This document shows, piece by piece, positions 7,759 through 15,898 of a stretch of DNA of 39,985 bases (positions are counted from its first letter, which is position 1; every line of letters starts with the position of its first letter). The notes beneath the pieces were generated by a model, which saw only the letters and a list, made by a program, of their open reading frames with translations, ran no database searches and had not been told where the DNA came from. The stretch is from Parazoarcus communis SWub3 = DSM 12120 (GTDB taxonomy: Bacteria; Pseudomonadota; Gammaproteobacteria; Burkholderiales; Rhodocyclaceae): positions 1 to 39,985 of the forward strand of contig NZ_QKOE01000027.1 in the NCBI RefSeq assembly GCF_003226565.1, given 5' to 3'. A program made the translations under genes and the position numbers.

Positions 7759-8243
7759 GGCCTCAGCTTGGTGTATCGCCCCGTCCCCACGACCCGGCCC
7801 TCGGGGTTGAAGGAGACGGTGAAGTAAGTTGGATCGTTGAGTGTGCTACCCCGTTCCATCAACCACTCCCACACCGTTTCCTGCTTGAGCTGGAAATACT
7901 GGCTGGACGCCGGACGCCCCAGCATGCGCCGCACCTGCTCCGGCGTCATGCCGCGCTCGACGCGGGCGAAGGTCTGCTCATTGATGACCTGTTCGATCGA
8001 CTGCAGCACCTGATCACGCCCGATGGTAATCATGTAGCACTCGGCCCCCTCGGGCTGGCGCGAGTACTCCCAGGTTACCGACCCCTCCTCGTTGCGCCAT
8101 TCGTGCTGCGGCGGGCCAAAGCGCTGGCGTACCTCCACCGCGGTCGATACGCCGGGCTGCAGCTCCTTCACATTGACATAGTCGCAGCCGGGCAAGCCGA
8201 TTGCAGTCAACAAGGCACACAACATCGACAACAGTTTCTTCAT
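7755..8243 (-). CDS. BamE/SmpA-like lipoprotein, paralogue of the next gene
   Basis: From the ATG at 8243 the protein has 162 residues. It starts MKKLLSMLCALLTAIGLPGC, a lipoprotein signal with LPGC lipobox and Cys20. A longer frame starts at 8294, but its extra 17 residues would bury the signal peptide, and CGGA sits correctly before 8243. The motif VERGMTPEQVRRMLGRPASS followed by ETVWEWLM parallels VRPGMTPDEI...ETVWDWNI in the downstream gene, so the pair arose by duplication. Predicted location is the periplasmic face of the outer membrane. No specific function is assigned. Confidence 0.78.
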   Translation of the reverse strand: MKKLLSMLCALLTAIGLPGCDYVNVKELQPGVSTAVEVRQRFGPPQHEWRNEEGSVTWEYSRQPEGAECYMITIGRDQVLQSIEQVINEQTFARVERGMTPEQVRRMLGRPASSQYFQLKQETVWEWLMERGSTLNDPTYFTVSFNPEGRVVGTGRYTKLRP

Positions 8244-8821
8244 GGTTTGATCCGTGCCTTCCAGTCGGGAATCGAAACAAGAATCCGGCTTCACCCGGGC
8301 AAATGCAATGCCTCCGCAGTGAGGATTTGCAACATTTGTGGGCGTCCGGCGCCAAGCCCTCCCGCAAAGCGCACCGTCAAGGTGCAGCTACGGCCGCAGT
8401 CCCATGCAATCCGGGCCACTGCCAGCCGGATATGGGGCGTCGATGTGCCAGCCCGCCACGCCGATCAGGGTTTTCCACAATATGGCACAGTTTGTGCGAC
8501 GCACTAACCCCAATCACCGTCGTCACGAAACGGAAAACCCGTCAGAACGCCGTTTCAGACTTCACCGGATTGACCCGCCCACATGAAGCACCCCAATCCT
8601 GCTGCATTGCATTATCCCTTCTGTACGAAACTGTCTGGCACCGACCGCGAGTCGTCCGGGTTTTTGTGCAGAATACGCACACCTCGAAGCCGCTGCAGCC
8701 AGGCCGAACTGGCCCACAAGCTGCATGCACCAAGGTCGCTACCGACAATCCCGTGGTACCGGATAGCCAACCGATCGCACATCAGCACCATCAACCCAAT
8801 GATTTCGCCGGAGGATCAAAA
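8244..8821. other. Divergent intergenic region before the liv operon
   Basis: This stretch of 578 bases holds no convincing gene. Short frames on both strands lack ribosome-binding sites and conserved motifs. It must hold the promoter of the lipoprotein pair (leftward) and of livJ (rightward). The only recognisable signal is the sigma-54-like element at 8483. A leader of some 300 bases before livJ would then remain unexplained. Confidence 0.5.
8483..8498 (+). promoter_or_regulatory. Candidate sigma-54 promoter of the liv operon
   Basis: TGGCACAGTTTGTGCG has GG at 8484-8485 and GC at 8496-8497, separated by the required 10 bases. The -12 box reads GTGC instead of TTGC. No clear NtrC palindrome was found upstream, so this is weaker than the other two sigma-54 calls in the window. 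Confidence 0.35.
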
Positions 8822-9937
8822 ATGAAGAAGACCGTCGTCGCACTCGCTGTCATGGGCTTTGGCATCACGGGCGTTTACGCCCAGGACATGGTTGTCAAGA
8901 TCGGCAACGTCGCCCCGCTGACCGGCACGATCTCGCATCTGGGCAAGGACAACGAAAACGGTGCCCGTCTGGCCATTGAGGAAGCCAATGCCAGAGGCGT
9001 GACCCTTGGCGGCAAGAAGGTCAAGTTCGAGCTGATCGGCGAGGACGACCAGGCCGACCCGCGCACCGGCACCACGGTGGCGCAGCGCCTGGTCGATGCC
9101 GGCGTGAAGGCGGTGGTCGGGCACCTGAACTCCGGCACCACCATCCCGGCCTCGCGCATCTATGATCAGGGTGGCGTGCCGATGATCTCGCCCTCGGCCA
9201 CCAACCCCAAACTGACCCAGCAAGGCTACAAGGGCGTGTTCCGCACCATCGCCAACGACGTCCAGCAAGGTTCGGTGCTGGGCAAGTTCATGGTGTCGGA
9301 ACTGGGGGCAAAGAAGATCGCGATCATCGATGACCGCACCGCCTATGGCCAGGGCCTGGCCGATGAAACCGACAAGGCCGCCAAGGCCAGCGGCGCCCAG
9401 ATCGTGGCACGCGAGTTCACCAACGACAAAGCCACCGACTTCAACGCCATCCTGACCAAGATCCGTGCCGCCAATCCGGACGTGATCTTCTTTGGCGGCA
9501 TGGATGCGCAGGCCGGCCCGATGATGCGCCAGGTCAAGCAGCTTGGCATCACCGCCAAGTTCGTCACCGGCGACGGTGGCTGCAGCCCGGAGATGATCAA
9601 GCTGGCGGGCGACGCCATCAGCTCGAACGTGTATTGCTCGATGGCCGGCGTGCCGCTCGACAAGATGCCCGGCGGCGTCGATTTCCGCGAGCGTTACAAG
9701 AAGCGCTTCAACGCCGATGTGCAGATCTATTCGCCGTACGCCTTCGATGCGGCCAACGCCTTCATCACCGCGATGCAGAAGGCCGACTCGGCGGAACCTG
9801 CCAAGTACCTGCCCGAACTCAAGAAGGTCAACTTCCCCGGCGTGACCGGCACGGTGGCCTTTGACGACAAGGGCGACATCAAGGAAGGCGCCGTCACCCT
9901 GTACCAGTTCAAGAACGGCGACTGGGCAGCCATGTAA
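8822..9937 (+). CDS. livJ: Branched-chain amino acid ABC transporter, periplasmic binding protein
   Basis: The 371-residue protein starts at the ATG at 8822, preceded by CGGAGGATCAAA. A Sec signal, MKKTVVALAVMGFGITGVYA, is followed by QDMVVKIGNVAPLTG. The motifs VVGHLNSGTTIPASRIYDQG and FRTIANDVQQG, and the IIDDRTAYGQG hinge region, are those of LivJ/LivK-type Leu/Ile/Val-binding proteins. The longer open frame that starts at 8201 has no signal at its start and is not used. It is the first gene of a five-gene transporter operon. Exact substrate within the family (Leu/Ile/Val, other amino acids, amides) cannot be told from sequence alone. Confidence 0.92.
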   Translation: MKKTVVALAVMGFGITGVYAQDMVVKIGNVAPLTGTISHLGKDNENGARLAIEEANARGVTLGGKKVKFELIGEDDQADPRTGTTVAQRLVDAGVKAVVGHLNSGTTIPASRIYDQGGVPMISPSATNPKLTQQGYKGVFRTIANDVQQGSVLGKFMVSELGAKKIAIIDDRTAYGQGLADETDKAAKASGAQIVAREFTNDKATDFNAILTKIRAANPDVIFFGGMDAQAGPMMRQVKQLGITAKFVTGDGGCSPEMIKLAGDAISSNVYCSMAGVPLDKMPGGVDFRERYKKRFNADVQIYSPYAFDAANAFITAMQKADSAEPAKYLPELKKVNFPGVTGTVAFDDKGDIKEGAVTLYQFKNGDWAAM

Positions 9938-9953
9938 GCGTCCAATCCACGTG

Positions 9954-9974
9954 GCGGGGGCCTGGCGCCCCCGC
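9954..9974 (+). terminator. GC hairpin between livJ and livH (no T tract)
   Basis: GCGGGGGC and GCCCCCGC form a perfect 8-bp stem around CTGGC. Without a run of T it is more likely a 3'-end stabiliser or partial attenuator than a full terminator. Such structures commonly allow more binding protein than permease to be made. Confidence 0.5.
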
Positions 9975-10063
9975 GCGAAGCGTAAGGCTTGCGGTGCCCA
10001 CCCCTGCGGCAATGCAAACCTTTCCCCTCGCTCGCCCCCAATCCTCTCCATCCAAAGGTCACG

Positions 10064-10996
10064 ATGGAAACGCTCATCCAGCAAATACTCAACGGCCTGG
10101 TGATCGGTAGCGTGTATGCGCTGATCGCGCTGGGCTACACCATGGTCTATGGCATCCTCGGGCTGATCAATTTTGCCCACGGCGATGTGCTGATGGTGGG
10201 CGCGCTGACTGCGCTGCAGACCATGCTGTTCCTGATGGGCTTCGCACCGGGCATGTCGCCGGTAGTGATGCTGACCATCGCCCTGGCGGTGGCCATTCCG
10301 GTGTGCATGATGATCGGTTTCACCATGGAGCGGCTGGCCTACCGCCGCCTGCGCAACGCGCCACGCCTGGCGCCATTGATCACCGCAATCGGCATGTCCT
10401 TCCTGCTGCAGACGGTGGCGATGATCATCTGGGGGCGCAACTACCACACCTTTCCGCAACTGATTTCCACCACCCCGATGCAGCCGATCGAAGGCGTCTT
10501 CGTCACCCCGGTGCAGCTCACCATCATCGGCGTGTCGGCGCTGATCATGATCGGGCTGATGTTGCTGGTGAACAAGACCCGCATCGGCCGCGCGATGCGC
10601 GCCACCGCCGAGAACCACCGCGTTGCCAGCCTGATGGGGGTGGATACCAATGCGGTGATCGCCTTCACCTTCGTCATCGGTGCCGCCCTGGCCGCCGTGG
10701 CCGGCGTGATGTTCGCCAGCAACTACGGCATCGCCCACTACGGCATGGGCTTCATGCCGGGGCTCAAGGCCTTCACCGCCGCGGTGCTGGGCGGCATCGG
10801 CAACCTGGGTGGCGCCATGCTCGGCGGCATTACGCTGGGGCTGGTCGAATCGCTCGGTGCCGGCTACATCGAACACCTGACCTTCGGCTTCCTGAACTCG
10901 TCCTACCAGGACATCTTCGCCTTCATCATCCTGGGGCTGGTGCTGATCTTCAAGCCCACCGGCCTGCTCGGCGAACGTGTCTCGGACCGGGCCTGA
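10064..10996 (+). CDS. livH: Branched-chain amino acid ABC transporter permease LivH
   Basis: The 310-residue inner-membrane protein starts METLIQQILNGLVIGSVYAL, at the usual LivH start; an upstream frame extension of 25 residues is not conserved-looking. GLINFAHGDVLMVGA and the EAA-like stretch GRAMRATAENHRVASLMGVD are diagnostic. About eight hydrophobic segments follow, with GGIGNLGGAMLGG late in the protein. It forms the translocation channel with LivM. Confidence 0.93.
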   Translation: METLIQQILNGLVIGSVYALIALGYTMVYGILGLINFAHGDVLMVGALTALQTMLFLMGFAPGMSPVVMLTIALAVAIPVCMMIGFTMERLAYRRLRNAPRLAPLITAIGMSFLLQTVAMIIWGRNYHTFPQLISTTPMQPIEGVFVTPVQLTIIGVSALIMIGLMLLVNKTRIGRAMRATAENHRVASLMGVDTNAVIAFTFVIGAALAAVAGVMFASNYGIAHYGMGFMPGLKAFTAAVLGGIGNLGGAMLGGITLGLVESLGAGYIEHLTFGFLNSSYQDIFAFIILGLVLIFKPTGLLGERVSDRA

Positions 10997-11011
10997 GGGA
11001 GGCGCACGACC

Positions 11012-12112
11012 ATGAACGAACTCGTCGCCGCCGTCCCCTGGCTGGGCAAGCGCAACCCGATGGCTGCACGCTGGCTGCTGATCATCCTCGCCATTGCAGC
11101 CCCCTTCATCGCCATGCAGTTCGGCCGCAGCTGGGTGCGCATCCTCGACTTCGCCCTGCTCTACATGATGCTGGCGCTGGGCCTGAACCTGGTGGTGGGC
11201 TTTGCCGGGCTGCTCGACCTGGGCTACATCGCCTTCTATGCGGTGGGGGCTTACACCTTTGCGTTTCTTGCCTCGCCCCATTTCGGCATCCACCTGCCGT
11301 TCTGGATGGTACTGCCGCTAGGCGCGGCCTTTGCCGCGGTGGCCGGCATCATGCTGGGCTTTCCGGTGTTGCGATTACGCGGGGATTATCTTGCCATCGT
11401 CACCCTGGGCTTCGGTGAGATCATCCGCATCTTCATGCTCAACCTGAACTACCCGGTCAACATCACCAACGGCCCGCAGGGCATCAACATGATCGATCCC
11501 ATCGTGCTGTTCGGCTGGGATCTGTCACGCAATCTGCAGGTGACCGAAGAGATCTCGATCCATTCGCTCTATCTGTACTATTACCTCTTCCTTGCCTGCG
11601 TGATCGGCTCGATCATCTTCATCCAGCGCCTGCAGATCTCCCGCGTCGGCCGTGCCTGGGCGGCCATGCGCGACGACGAACTGGCGGCCAAGGCCATCGG
11701 CATCAACACCCGCAACATGAAGCTGCTGGCGTTCTCGCTGGGCGCCACCTTTGGCGGCGTGGCCGGCTGCCTGTTCGGCGCCTTCCAGGGCTTCGTGTCG
11801 CCCGAATCCTTCTCGCTGATGGAGTCGATCGCGGTGCTGACCATGGTGGTGTTCGGCGGCATGGGCAATATTGCCGGCGCCATCGTCGGCGCCTTTGTGC
11901 TCGCCCTGCTGCCGGAAATCCTGCGCGACGTGGCCATCCCGCTGCAGCAGACCCTGTTCGGCAAGGTCATTCTCGACCCGGAAGTGCTGCGCATGCTGTT
12001 GCTGTCGCTCGCCATGATCCTGATGATGCTGCTGCGCCCCGCGGGTCTGATTCCCGCACGCGCACGTTACGCCCACCCCGAGAACCTGCACCGCGGAGGC
12101 GCGGCCAAGTGA
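11012..12112 (+). CDS. livM: Branched-chain amino acid ABC transporter permease LivM
   Basis: This 366-residue integral membrane protein starts 15 bases after livH, with a GGAGG site before the ATG. LNLVVGFAGLLDLGYIAFYA and GDYLAIVTLGFGEIIRI are LivM hallmarks. GRAWAAMRDDELAAKAIGIN is the loop that contacts the ATPase. GGMGNIAGAIVGAF lies near the end. The stop TGA overlaps the GTG start of livG, giving tight translational coupling. Confidence 0.93.
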   Translation: MNELVAAVPWLGKRNPMAARWLLIILAIAAPFIAMQFGRSWVRILDFALLYMMLALGLNLVVGFAGLLDLGYIAFYAVGAYTFAFLASPHFGIHLPFWMVLPLGAAFAAVAGIMLGFPVLRLRGDYLAIVTLGFGEIIRIFMLNLNYPVNITNGPQGINMIDPIVLFGWDLSRNLQVTEEISIHSLYLYYYLFLACVIGSIIFIQRLQISRVGRAWAAMRDDELAAKAIGINTRNMKLLAFSLGATFGGVAGCLFGAFQGFVSPESFSLMESIAVLTMVVFGGMGNIAGAIVGAFVLALLPEILRDVAIPLQQTLFGKVILDPEVLRMLLLSLAMILMMLLRPAGLIPARARYAHPENLHRGGAAK

Positions 12113-12882
12113 TTTCCCTGCTCGAAGCCCGCAACATCGGCAAACGTTTCGGCGGCCTGCAGGCGCTCACCGACGTGTCGCTGACCATCAACAAGGGCGA
12201 GGTCTACGGCCTGATCGGCCCGAATGGCGCCGGCAAGACCACCTTCTTCAATGTGCTGACCGGCGCCTACGTGCCGGACGGCGGCGAGTTCGTGTTCAAC
12301 GGCAGCGAACTGCCCAGCGGCAAGCCGCACAAGATCGTCGGCCGGGGCATTGCCCGCACCTTCCAGAACATCCGCCTGTTCAAGGAGCTGACCGCGCTCG
12401 AGAACGTCATGGCCGGGCACCACATCCGCACCAAGGCGGGCATCTGGGGCATCCTCACCCAGAACCGCTTCACCCGCGAGGAAGAACGCCTGACCACCGA
12501 ACGGGCCTACGAGATGCTCCGGTACGTCGGTATCGAGCGCTTTGCCGAAACCGTCTCCAAAAACCTGTCCTACGGCGACCAGCGCCGCCTCGAGATTGCC
12601 CGCGCCCTGGCCACCGAGCCACAACTGCTGGCGCTCGATGAGCCTGCCGCCGGCATGAATGCCACCGAAACCGGCCAGCTGAAGACGCTGATCGAGCAGA
12701 TCCGCCACGATGGCGTCACCGTGATGCTGATCGAGCACGACGTCAAGCTGGTCATGGGGCTGTGCGATCGTGTCGCGGTACTCGACTTCGGCCGCAAGAT
12801 TGCCGAAGACGTCCCGGCCGAGGTACAACGCAACGAAGCCGTCATCAACGCCTATCTCGGGGGAGGCAAGCATGCACACTAA
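12109..12882 (+). CDS. livG: Branched-chain amino acid ABC transporter ATP-binding protein LivG
   Basis: The 257-residue ATPase starts at GTG 12109, overlapping the livM stop (GTGA). Walker A is GPNGAGKTTFFNVLTG, the signature is LSYGDQRRLEIARAL and Walker B is LLALDEPAAGMN. The C-terminal CDRVAVLDFGRKIAEDVPAE is typical of LivG. Its last bases overlap the start of livF. Confidence 0.93.
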   Translation: MISLLEARNIGKRFGGLQALTDVSLTINKGEVYGLIGPNGAGKTTFFNVLTGAYVPDGGEFVFNGSELPSGKPHKIVGRGIARTFQNIRLFKELTALENVMAGHHIRTKAGIWGILTQNRFTREEERLTTERAYEMLRYVGIERFAETVSKNLSYGDQRRLEIARALATEPQLLALDEPAAGMNATETGQLKTLIEQIRHDGVTVMLIEHDVKLVMGLCDRVAVLDFGRKIAEDVPAEVQRNEAVINAYLGGGKHAH

Positions 12883-13606
12883 CCCCGTCTCGCCCCTGCT
12901 GCAGCTGCAGGGCCTGCAGATCGCCTATGGTGGCATCCAGGCCGTCAAGGGCATCGATCTCGAACTGTTCAAGGGCGAACTCGTCTGCCTGATCGGCGCC
13001 AATGGTGCCGGCAAGACCACCACCCTCAATGCCATCGCCGGCGTGCTGCCGCTGGCCGGTGGCGAGATCCGCTACAACGGCGACAGGATCAACGCGGTGC
13101 CGGCGCACAAGCGCCTGCGCCAGGGCATCGCGCTGGTGCCGGAAGGCCGCGGCATCTTCACCCGGCTGACGGTGGAGGAAAACCTGCGCATGGGCGCCTA
13201 CACCCGCACCGACAAGGACGGCATCGAGGCCGACCTGGAAAAGGTCTACACCATGCTGCCACGGGTCAAGGAACGCCTGCCCCAGGTTGCCGGCACGCTG
13301 TCGGGCGGCGAGCAGCAGATGGTGGCCATTGGCCGCGCGCTGTTGTCGCGCCCCCGCCTGCTGCTGCTCGACGAACCGTCGATGGGGCTGGCACCGCTGG
13401 TGGTGGAGAAGATCTTCGAGGTGGTGCAATCCGTCGCCAAGGAGGGCGTCACCATTTTGCTGGTCGAACAGAACGCCAACCTCGCACTCGAATTCGCCCA
13501 GCGCGGCTATGTGATGGAGTCGGGCAAGGTCACGCTGACCGGTAGCGGCGAATCCCTGCTCGCCGATCCCAAGGTGCGCGCCGCCTACCTGGGCGAGGCG
13601 GCCTGA
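12872..13606 (+). CDS. livF: Branched-chain amino acid ABC transporter ATP-binding protein LivF
   Basis: From the ATG at 12872 the protein has 244 residues; the ATG overlaps the livG stop by 11 bases and GGGGGAGG precedes it. The frame is open further upstream but only as an antiparallel read-through of livG. Walker A is GANGAGKTTTLNAIAG, the signature LSGGEQQMVAIGRAL and Walker B LLLLDEPSMGLAP. The EGRGIFTRLTVEENL stretch is LivF-specific. Fifth and last gene of the liv operon. Confidence 0.93.
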   Translation: MHTNPVSPLLQLQGLQIAYGGIQAVKGIDLELFKGELVCLIGANGAGKTTTLNAIAGVLPLAGGEIRYNGDRINAVPAHKRLRQGIALVPEGRGIFTRLTVEENLRMGAYTRTDKDGIEADLEKVYTMLPRVKERLPQVAGTLSGGEQQMVAIGRALLSRPRLLLLDEPSMGLAPLVVEKIFEVVQSVAKEGVTILLVEQNANLALEFAQRGYVMESGKVTLTGSGESLLADPKVRAAYLGEAA

Positions 13607-13675
13607 GACCCACCCATCGGCAGCCCCGCGCCACACCCGATGCGCTCGAGCGCCTCAAACATCCGCATAGCAGAA

Positions 13676-13681
13676 TATAAT
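13676..13681 (+). promoter_or_regulatory. -10 box of the rhodanese gene
   Basis: A perfect TATAAT sits 27 bases before the ATG in otherwise GC-rich DNA. The matching -35 region (about 13653, CTCAAA) is poor. It suggests that the rhodanese gene has its own promoter rather than relying on liv read-through. Confidence 0.45.
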
Positions 13682-13707
13682 CCTGCGCTAAAGGAGACGC
13701 CGCGCAG

Positions 13708-14100
13708 ATGAAGCACATCACCCCCAAGGAAGCCCATGCCTTCCTGCAGACCCATCCCAACGCCCTGCTGATCGATGTCCGCAGCGAGATCGAATACCTG
13801 TTCGTCGGTCATCCGGTCGGTGCCATCCATGTGTCGTGGAACGACGGCCCGGACTGGGAGATCAACCCGCACTTTGTCGGCGAGGTACGCAAGCTGGCGG
13901 GCAATGGTGGCGAACGGCCGGTGGTGTTGATCTGCCGCAGCGGCAACCGCTCGGAGGCGGCCGGGGCGGCGCTGGAATCAGCAGGCTTCAGCGAGGTCTA
14001 CAACGTCACCCACGGTTTCGAGGGCGAGCTCGACGAGCACCACCATCGCAACTCGGTCAGCGGCTGGCGCTTCGACGGGCTGCCCTGGCAGCAGTGCTGA
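13708..14100 (+). CDS. Rhodanese-like sulfurtransferase domain protein
   Basis: The 130-residue single-domain protein has the active-site loop CRSGNRS with the persulfide-forming Cys at residue 76. The N-terminal LLIDVRSEIEYLFVGHPVGA is the conserved CH2A-like region. No signal peptide is seen, so a cytosolic location is expected. The C-terminal HHHRNSVSGWRFDGLPWQQC is shared with many proteobacterial single-domain rhodaneses. AAAGGAG lies 11 bases before the ATG. The sulfur acceptor is unknown. It converges with the efflux gene, whose stop is immediately adjacent. Confidence 0.9.
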   Translation: MKHITPKEAHAFLQTHPNALLIDVRSEIEYLFVGHPVGAIHVSWNDGPDWEINPHFVGEVRKLAGNGGERPVVLICRSGNRSEAAGAALESAGFSEVYNVTHGFEGELDEHHHRNSVSGWRFDGLPWQQC

Positions 14101-15288
14101 TCAGCCGCGTGCCGTCCTGGCCAACCAACTGCGGTAGGCCAGCAGGCTGAGCAGCGCAAACCCCAGCATGCCCAGCGCCAGATAAACCGTCGACGACCAC
14201 AGCAAGGGAACCAGGGCGCCTGCAATCGCCGCGTTGGCCCCCACCTGCAGAAAGCTCTGACAGCTGGACGCCATGCCCCGCCGCGCGGGAAACAGATCCA
14301 GCGCCATGATGCTCAGGCTGGGCATGGCAACCGCCATGCCGATGCTGTAACAGGCAATCGGCAGCACCAGCCAGCGCGGATCCGGCAGGGTGACCAGGCT
14401 CATCGCCACCCCTGCAGCGGCCGCCCCCAGCATCACCGCGAATCCCGCCCCAATGGTGCGTGCCGCACTCCAGTGCCCCGCCACCCGGCCGGACAGTGCC
14501 GAACCCAGCATCATGCCCGCCACCGACGGCACGAACAGCCAGGAAAAATCCTGCGCACGCAGCCCCAGATGGGTCATGACGAACGCGGGCGCCGACAGGA
14601 TGTAGAGGAAGAAGCCGTTGAACATCAGCGCCACCGCCCCCGCCAGCAGCAGGAAGGCACCGCTGCCCAGCACGCTGCCATAGCCGCGCGCCAGCGCCAC
14701 CGGATGCATGGGCTGACGATCGGCCGGCGCCAGGGTTTCGGGCAGCGTGCGCCAGGTCAGCACCACCAGCGCCAGCCCGAACAGGGCAAGAAACACGAAG
14801 ATCGACCGCCACCCCAGCAGCACCAGCAGATAGCCGCCAAACAGCGGCGCCACCGCAGGCGCAATGCCAAAGATCATCATCACCCGTGACATCAGGCGCT
14901 GCGCCTGCGGGCCCTCGTGCAGGTCGCGGATCACGGCCCGGCCAATCACCATCCCCGCACCGCCACACAAACCCTGCAGCGCGCGCCCCGCCCACAACCA
15001 TTCGATGGTGGGCGCAAACGCACACAGCAAGGAGGCGCCGGAAAAGAACGCGGTTGCGGCGATCAGCACCCGGCGGCGGCCGAAGCGATCAGCCAGCGCA
15101 CCATGCCACAGCACCATCAGCGCAAAGGTGACCATGTAGGCGGTCAGCGTCTGCTGCACCTCGACCGCACTCGCGCCGAGGTCGCGCGCCATTTCAGGAA
15201 AGGCGGGCAGATAGGTGTCGATGGCAAACGGGCCGATGGCAGACAGCGCGGCCAGCACCCAGGCCAGCCGGGGAGAACTTGCGGGCAT
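14101..15288 (-). CDS. Bcr/CflA-family multidrug efflux MFS transporter
   Basis: The 395-residue protein has about twelve hydrophobic segments. FAIDTYLPAFPEMARDLG near the start and LWHGALADRFGRRRVLIA (MFS motif A) are typical of the Bcr/CflA drug:H+ antiporter family. GGAGMVIGRAVIRDLHEG is also characteristic of that family. It may export bicyclomycin-like compounds, sulfonamides or dipeptides such as cysteine, which is known for E. coli Bcr; the real substrate is not deducible. It stops directly against the rhodanese stop codon. Confidence 0.88.
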   Translation of the reverse strand: MPASSPRLAWVLAALSAIGPFAIDTYLPAFPEMARDLGASAVEVQQTLTAYMVTFALMVLWHGALADRFGRRRVLIAATAFFSGASLLCAFAPTIEWLWAGRALQGLCGGAGMVIGRAVIRDLHEGPQAQRLMSRVMMIFGIAPAVAPLFGGYLLVLLGWRSIFVFLALFGLALVVLTWRTLPETLAPADRQPMHPVALARGYGSVLGSGAFLLLAGAVALMFNGFFLYILSAPAFVMTHLGLRAQDFSWLFVPSVAGMMLGSALSGRVAGHWSAARTIGAGFAVMLGAAAAGVAMSLVTLPDPRWLVLPIACYSIGMAVAMPSLSIMALDLFPARRGMASSCQSFLQVGANAAIAGALVPLLWSSTVYLALGMLGFALLSLLAYRSWLARTARG

Positions 15289-15567
15289 TGGTTCTTGTTA
15301 TGTCTTGGTTTTTCTGTCGGGGGAGGCGACCTTCACTGGCATACCCAGGCACTGCCCGTACTCAAGCTCCGGTCTTCCTGCCACGATCATACGCGTATGC
15401 GGAGCAGATGCCGACCTTGGATCACCAACCGGACAGGCGCCGGAAGCGGCTTTGCCACACGGATCGACCGAAACCCGCCCCCGCGGCCACCGGCCTCATC
15501 AAACGCTCGGGTGGTCATCCGCCCTCAGGCATGGCGACATCCGCCATCCCGCAGTGCGCGCCCGTGC
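15289..15567. other. Intergenic DNA between efflux gene and nitrogen-control region
   Basis: No gene is supported here. A perfect 12-base palindrome CATACGCGTATG lies at about 15389-15400 and could be an operator for the divergent efflux gene, but nothing else supports that. The remaining sequence to 15898 is described in the regulatory entries. Confidence 0.4.
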
Positions 15568-15584
15568 AGCACCATCCTTGTGCA
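15568..15584 (+). promoter_or_regulatory. Candidate NtrC-binding site of the guanidine operon
   Basis: AGCACCATCCTTGTGCA matches the enterobacterial NtrC consensus TGCACYAAAATGGTGCA at 12 of 17 positions, including the GCACCA and GTGCA half-sites. It lies about 100 bases upstream of the sigma-54 promoter, the normal enhancer distance. Confidence 0.5.
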
Positions 15585-15667
15585 GCCTCTCCCAACTTGG
15601 TGCATCAATCATGCGCGGCCAGGCCTGCACACCGCAGCAAAACGGCCTGATCCGGCATTCCGGACGC

Positions 15668-15683
15668 TGGCACGATACTGGCT
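15668..15683 (+). promoter_or_regulatory. Sigma-54 promoter of the guanidine operon
   Basis: TGGCACGATACTGGCT carries the full TGGCACG -24 box, and GC at -12 after exactly 10 bases (GG 15669-15670, GC 15681-15682). The -12 box is TGGC rather than TTGC. Transcription would begin at about 15694, some 45 bases before the riboswitch. Confidence 0.65.
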
Positions 15684-15740
15684 TAATGGATTGCGTGCAG
15701 GAGCGGTTCGGCTCGCCGGACTTCAAGCACCACAATTCGG

Positions 15741-15839
15741 AATGGATGACTAGGGTTCCGGCCTGCGCAAGCGGGTGACTGGTCCGAGAGTCGTCGACCT
15801 CCAGCGAGGTTACACGGCGGGACAAAAGCCCGGGAGAAC
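15741..15839 (+). promoter_or_regulatory. Guanidine-I (ykkC) riboswitch
   Basis: The stretch contains ACTAGGGTTCCGG, GACTGGTCCGAGAG, ACACGGCGGGACAAAAG and CCCGGGAGA in the right order. These are the conserved blocks of the ykkC/guanidine-I aptamer, including the invariant GGTCCGAGAG and ACGGCGGGACAAAAGCCCGG core. The class binds guanidinium and turns on guanidine export or degradation genes, including carboxylase operons such as this one. Identification is from primary-sequence signatures, which are unusually distinctive for this class. Confidence 0.95.
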
Positions 15840-15868
15840 GCACCATCACCCGTGATGCGCCGCTCCCG
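15831..15868 (+). promoter_or_regulatory. Likely expression-platform stem of the guanidine riboswitch
   Basis: CGGGAG at 15831-15836, the 3' end of the aptamer, can pair with CTCCCG at 15863-15868. Inside, CGCACCATCAC pairs with GTGATGCG with a small bulge. The stem uses bases needed by the folded aptamer, so the two structures should exclude each other. There is no T run after it, so a Rho-dependent or translational mechanism is more likely than intrinsic termination. The gene start is 31 bases further on. Confidence 0.5.
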
Positions 15869-15898
15869 CCCCGACCCGACAACCGACTGGAGGTTTTC

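Noticed and set aside
8816-11293. An 825-codon minus-strand frame across livJ and livH
   Set aside because: The His/Gln/Asp-rich translation and the lack of a ribosome-binding site show it is the antisense shadow of real genes.
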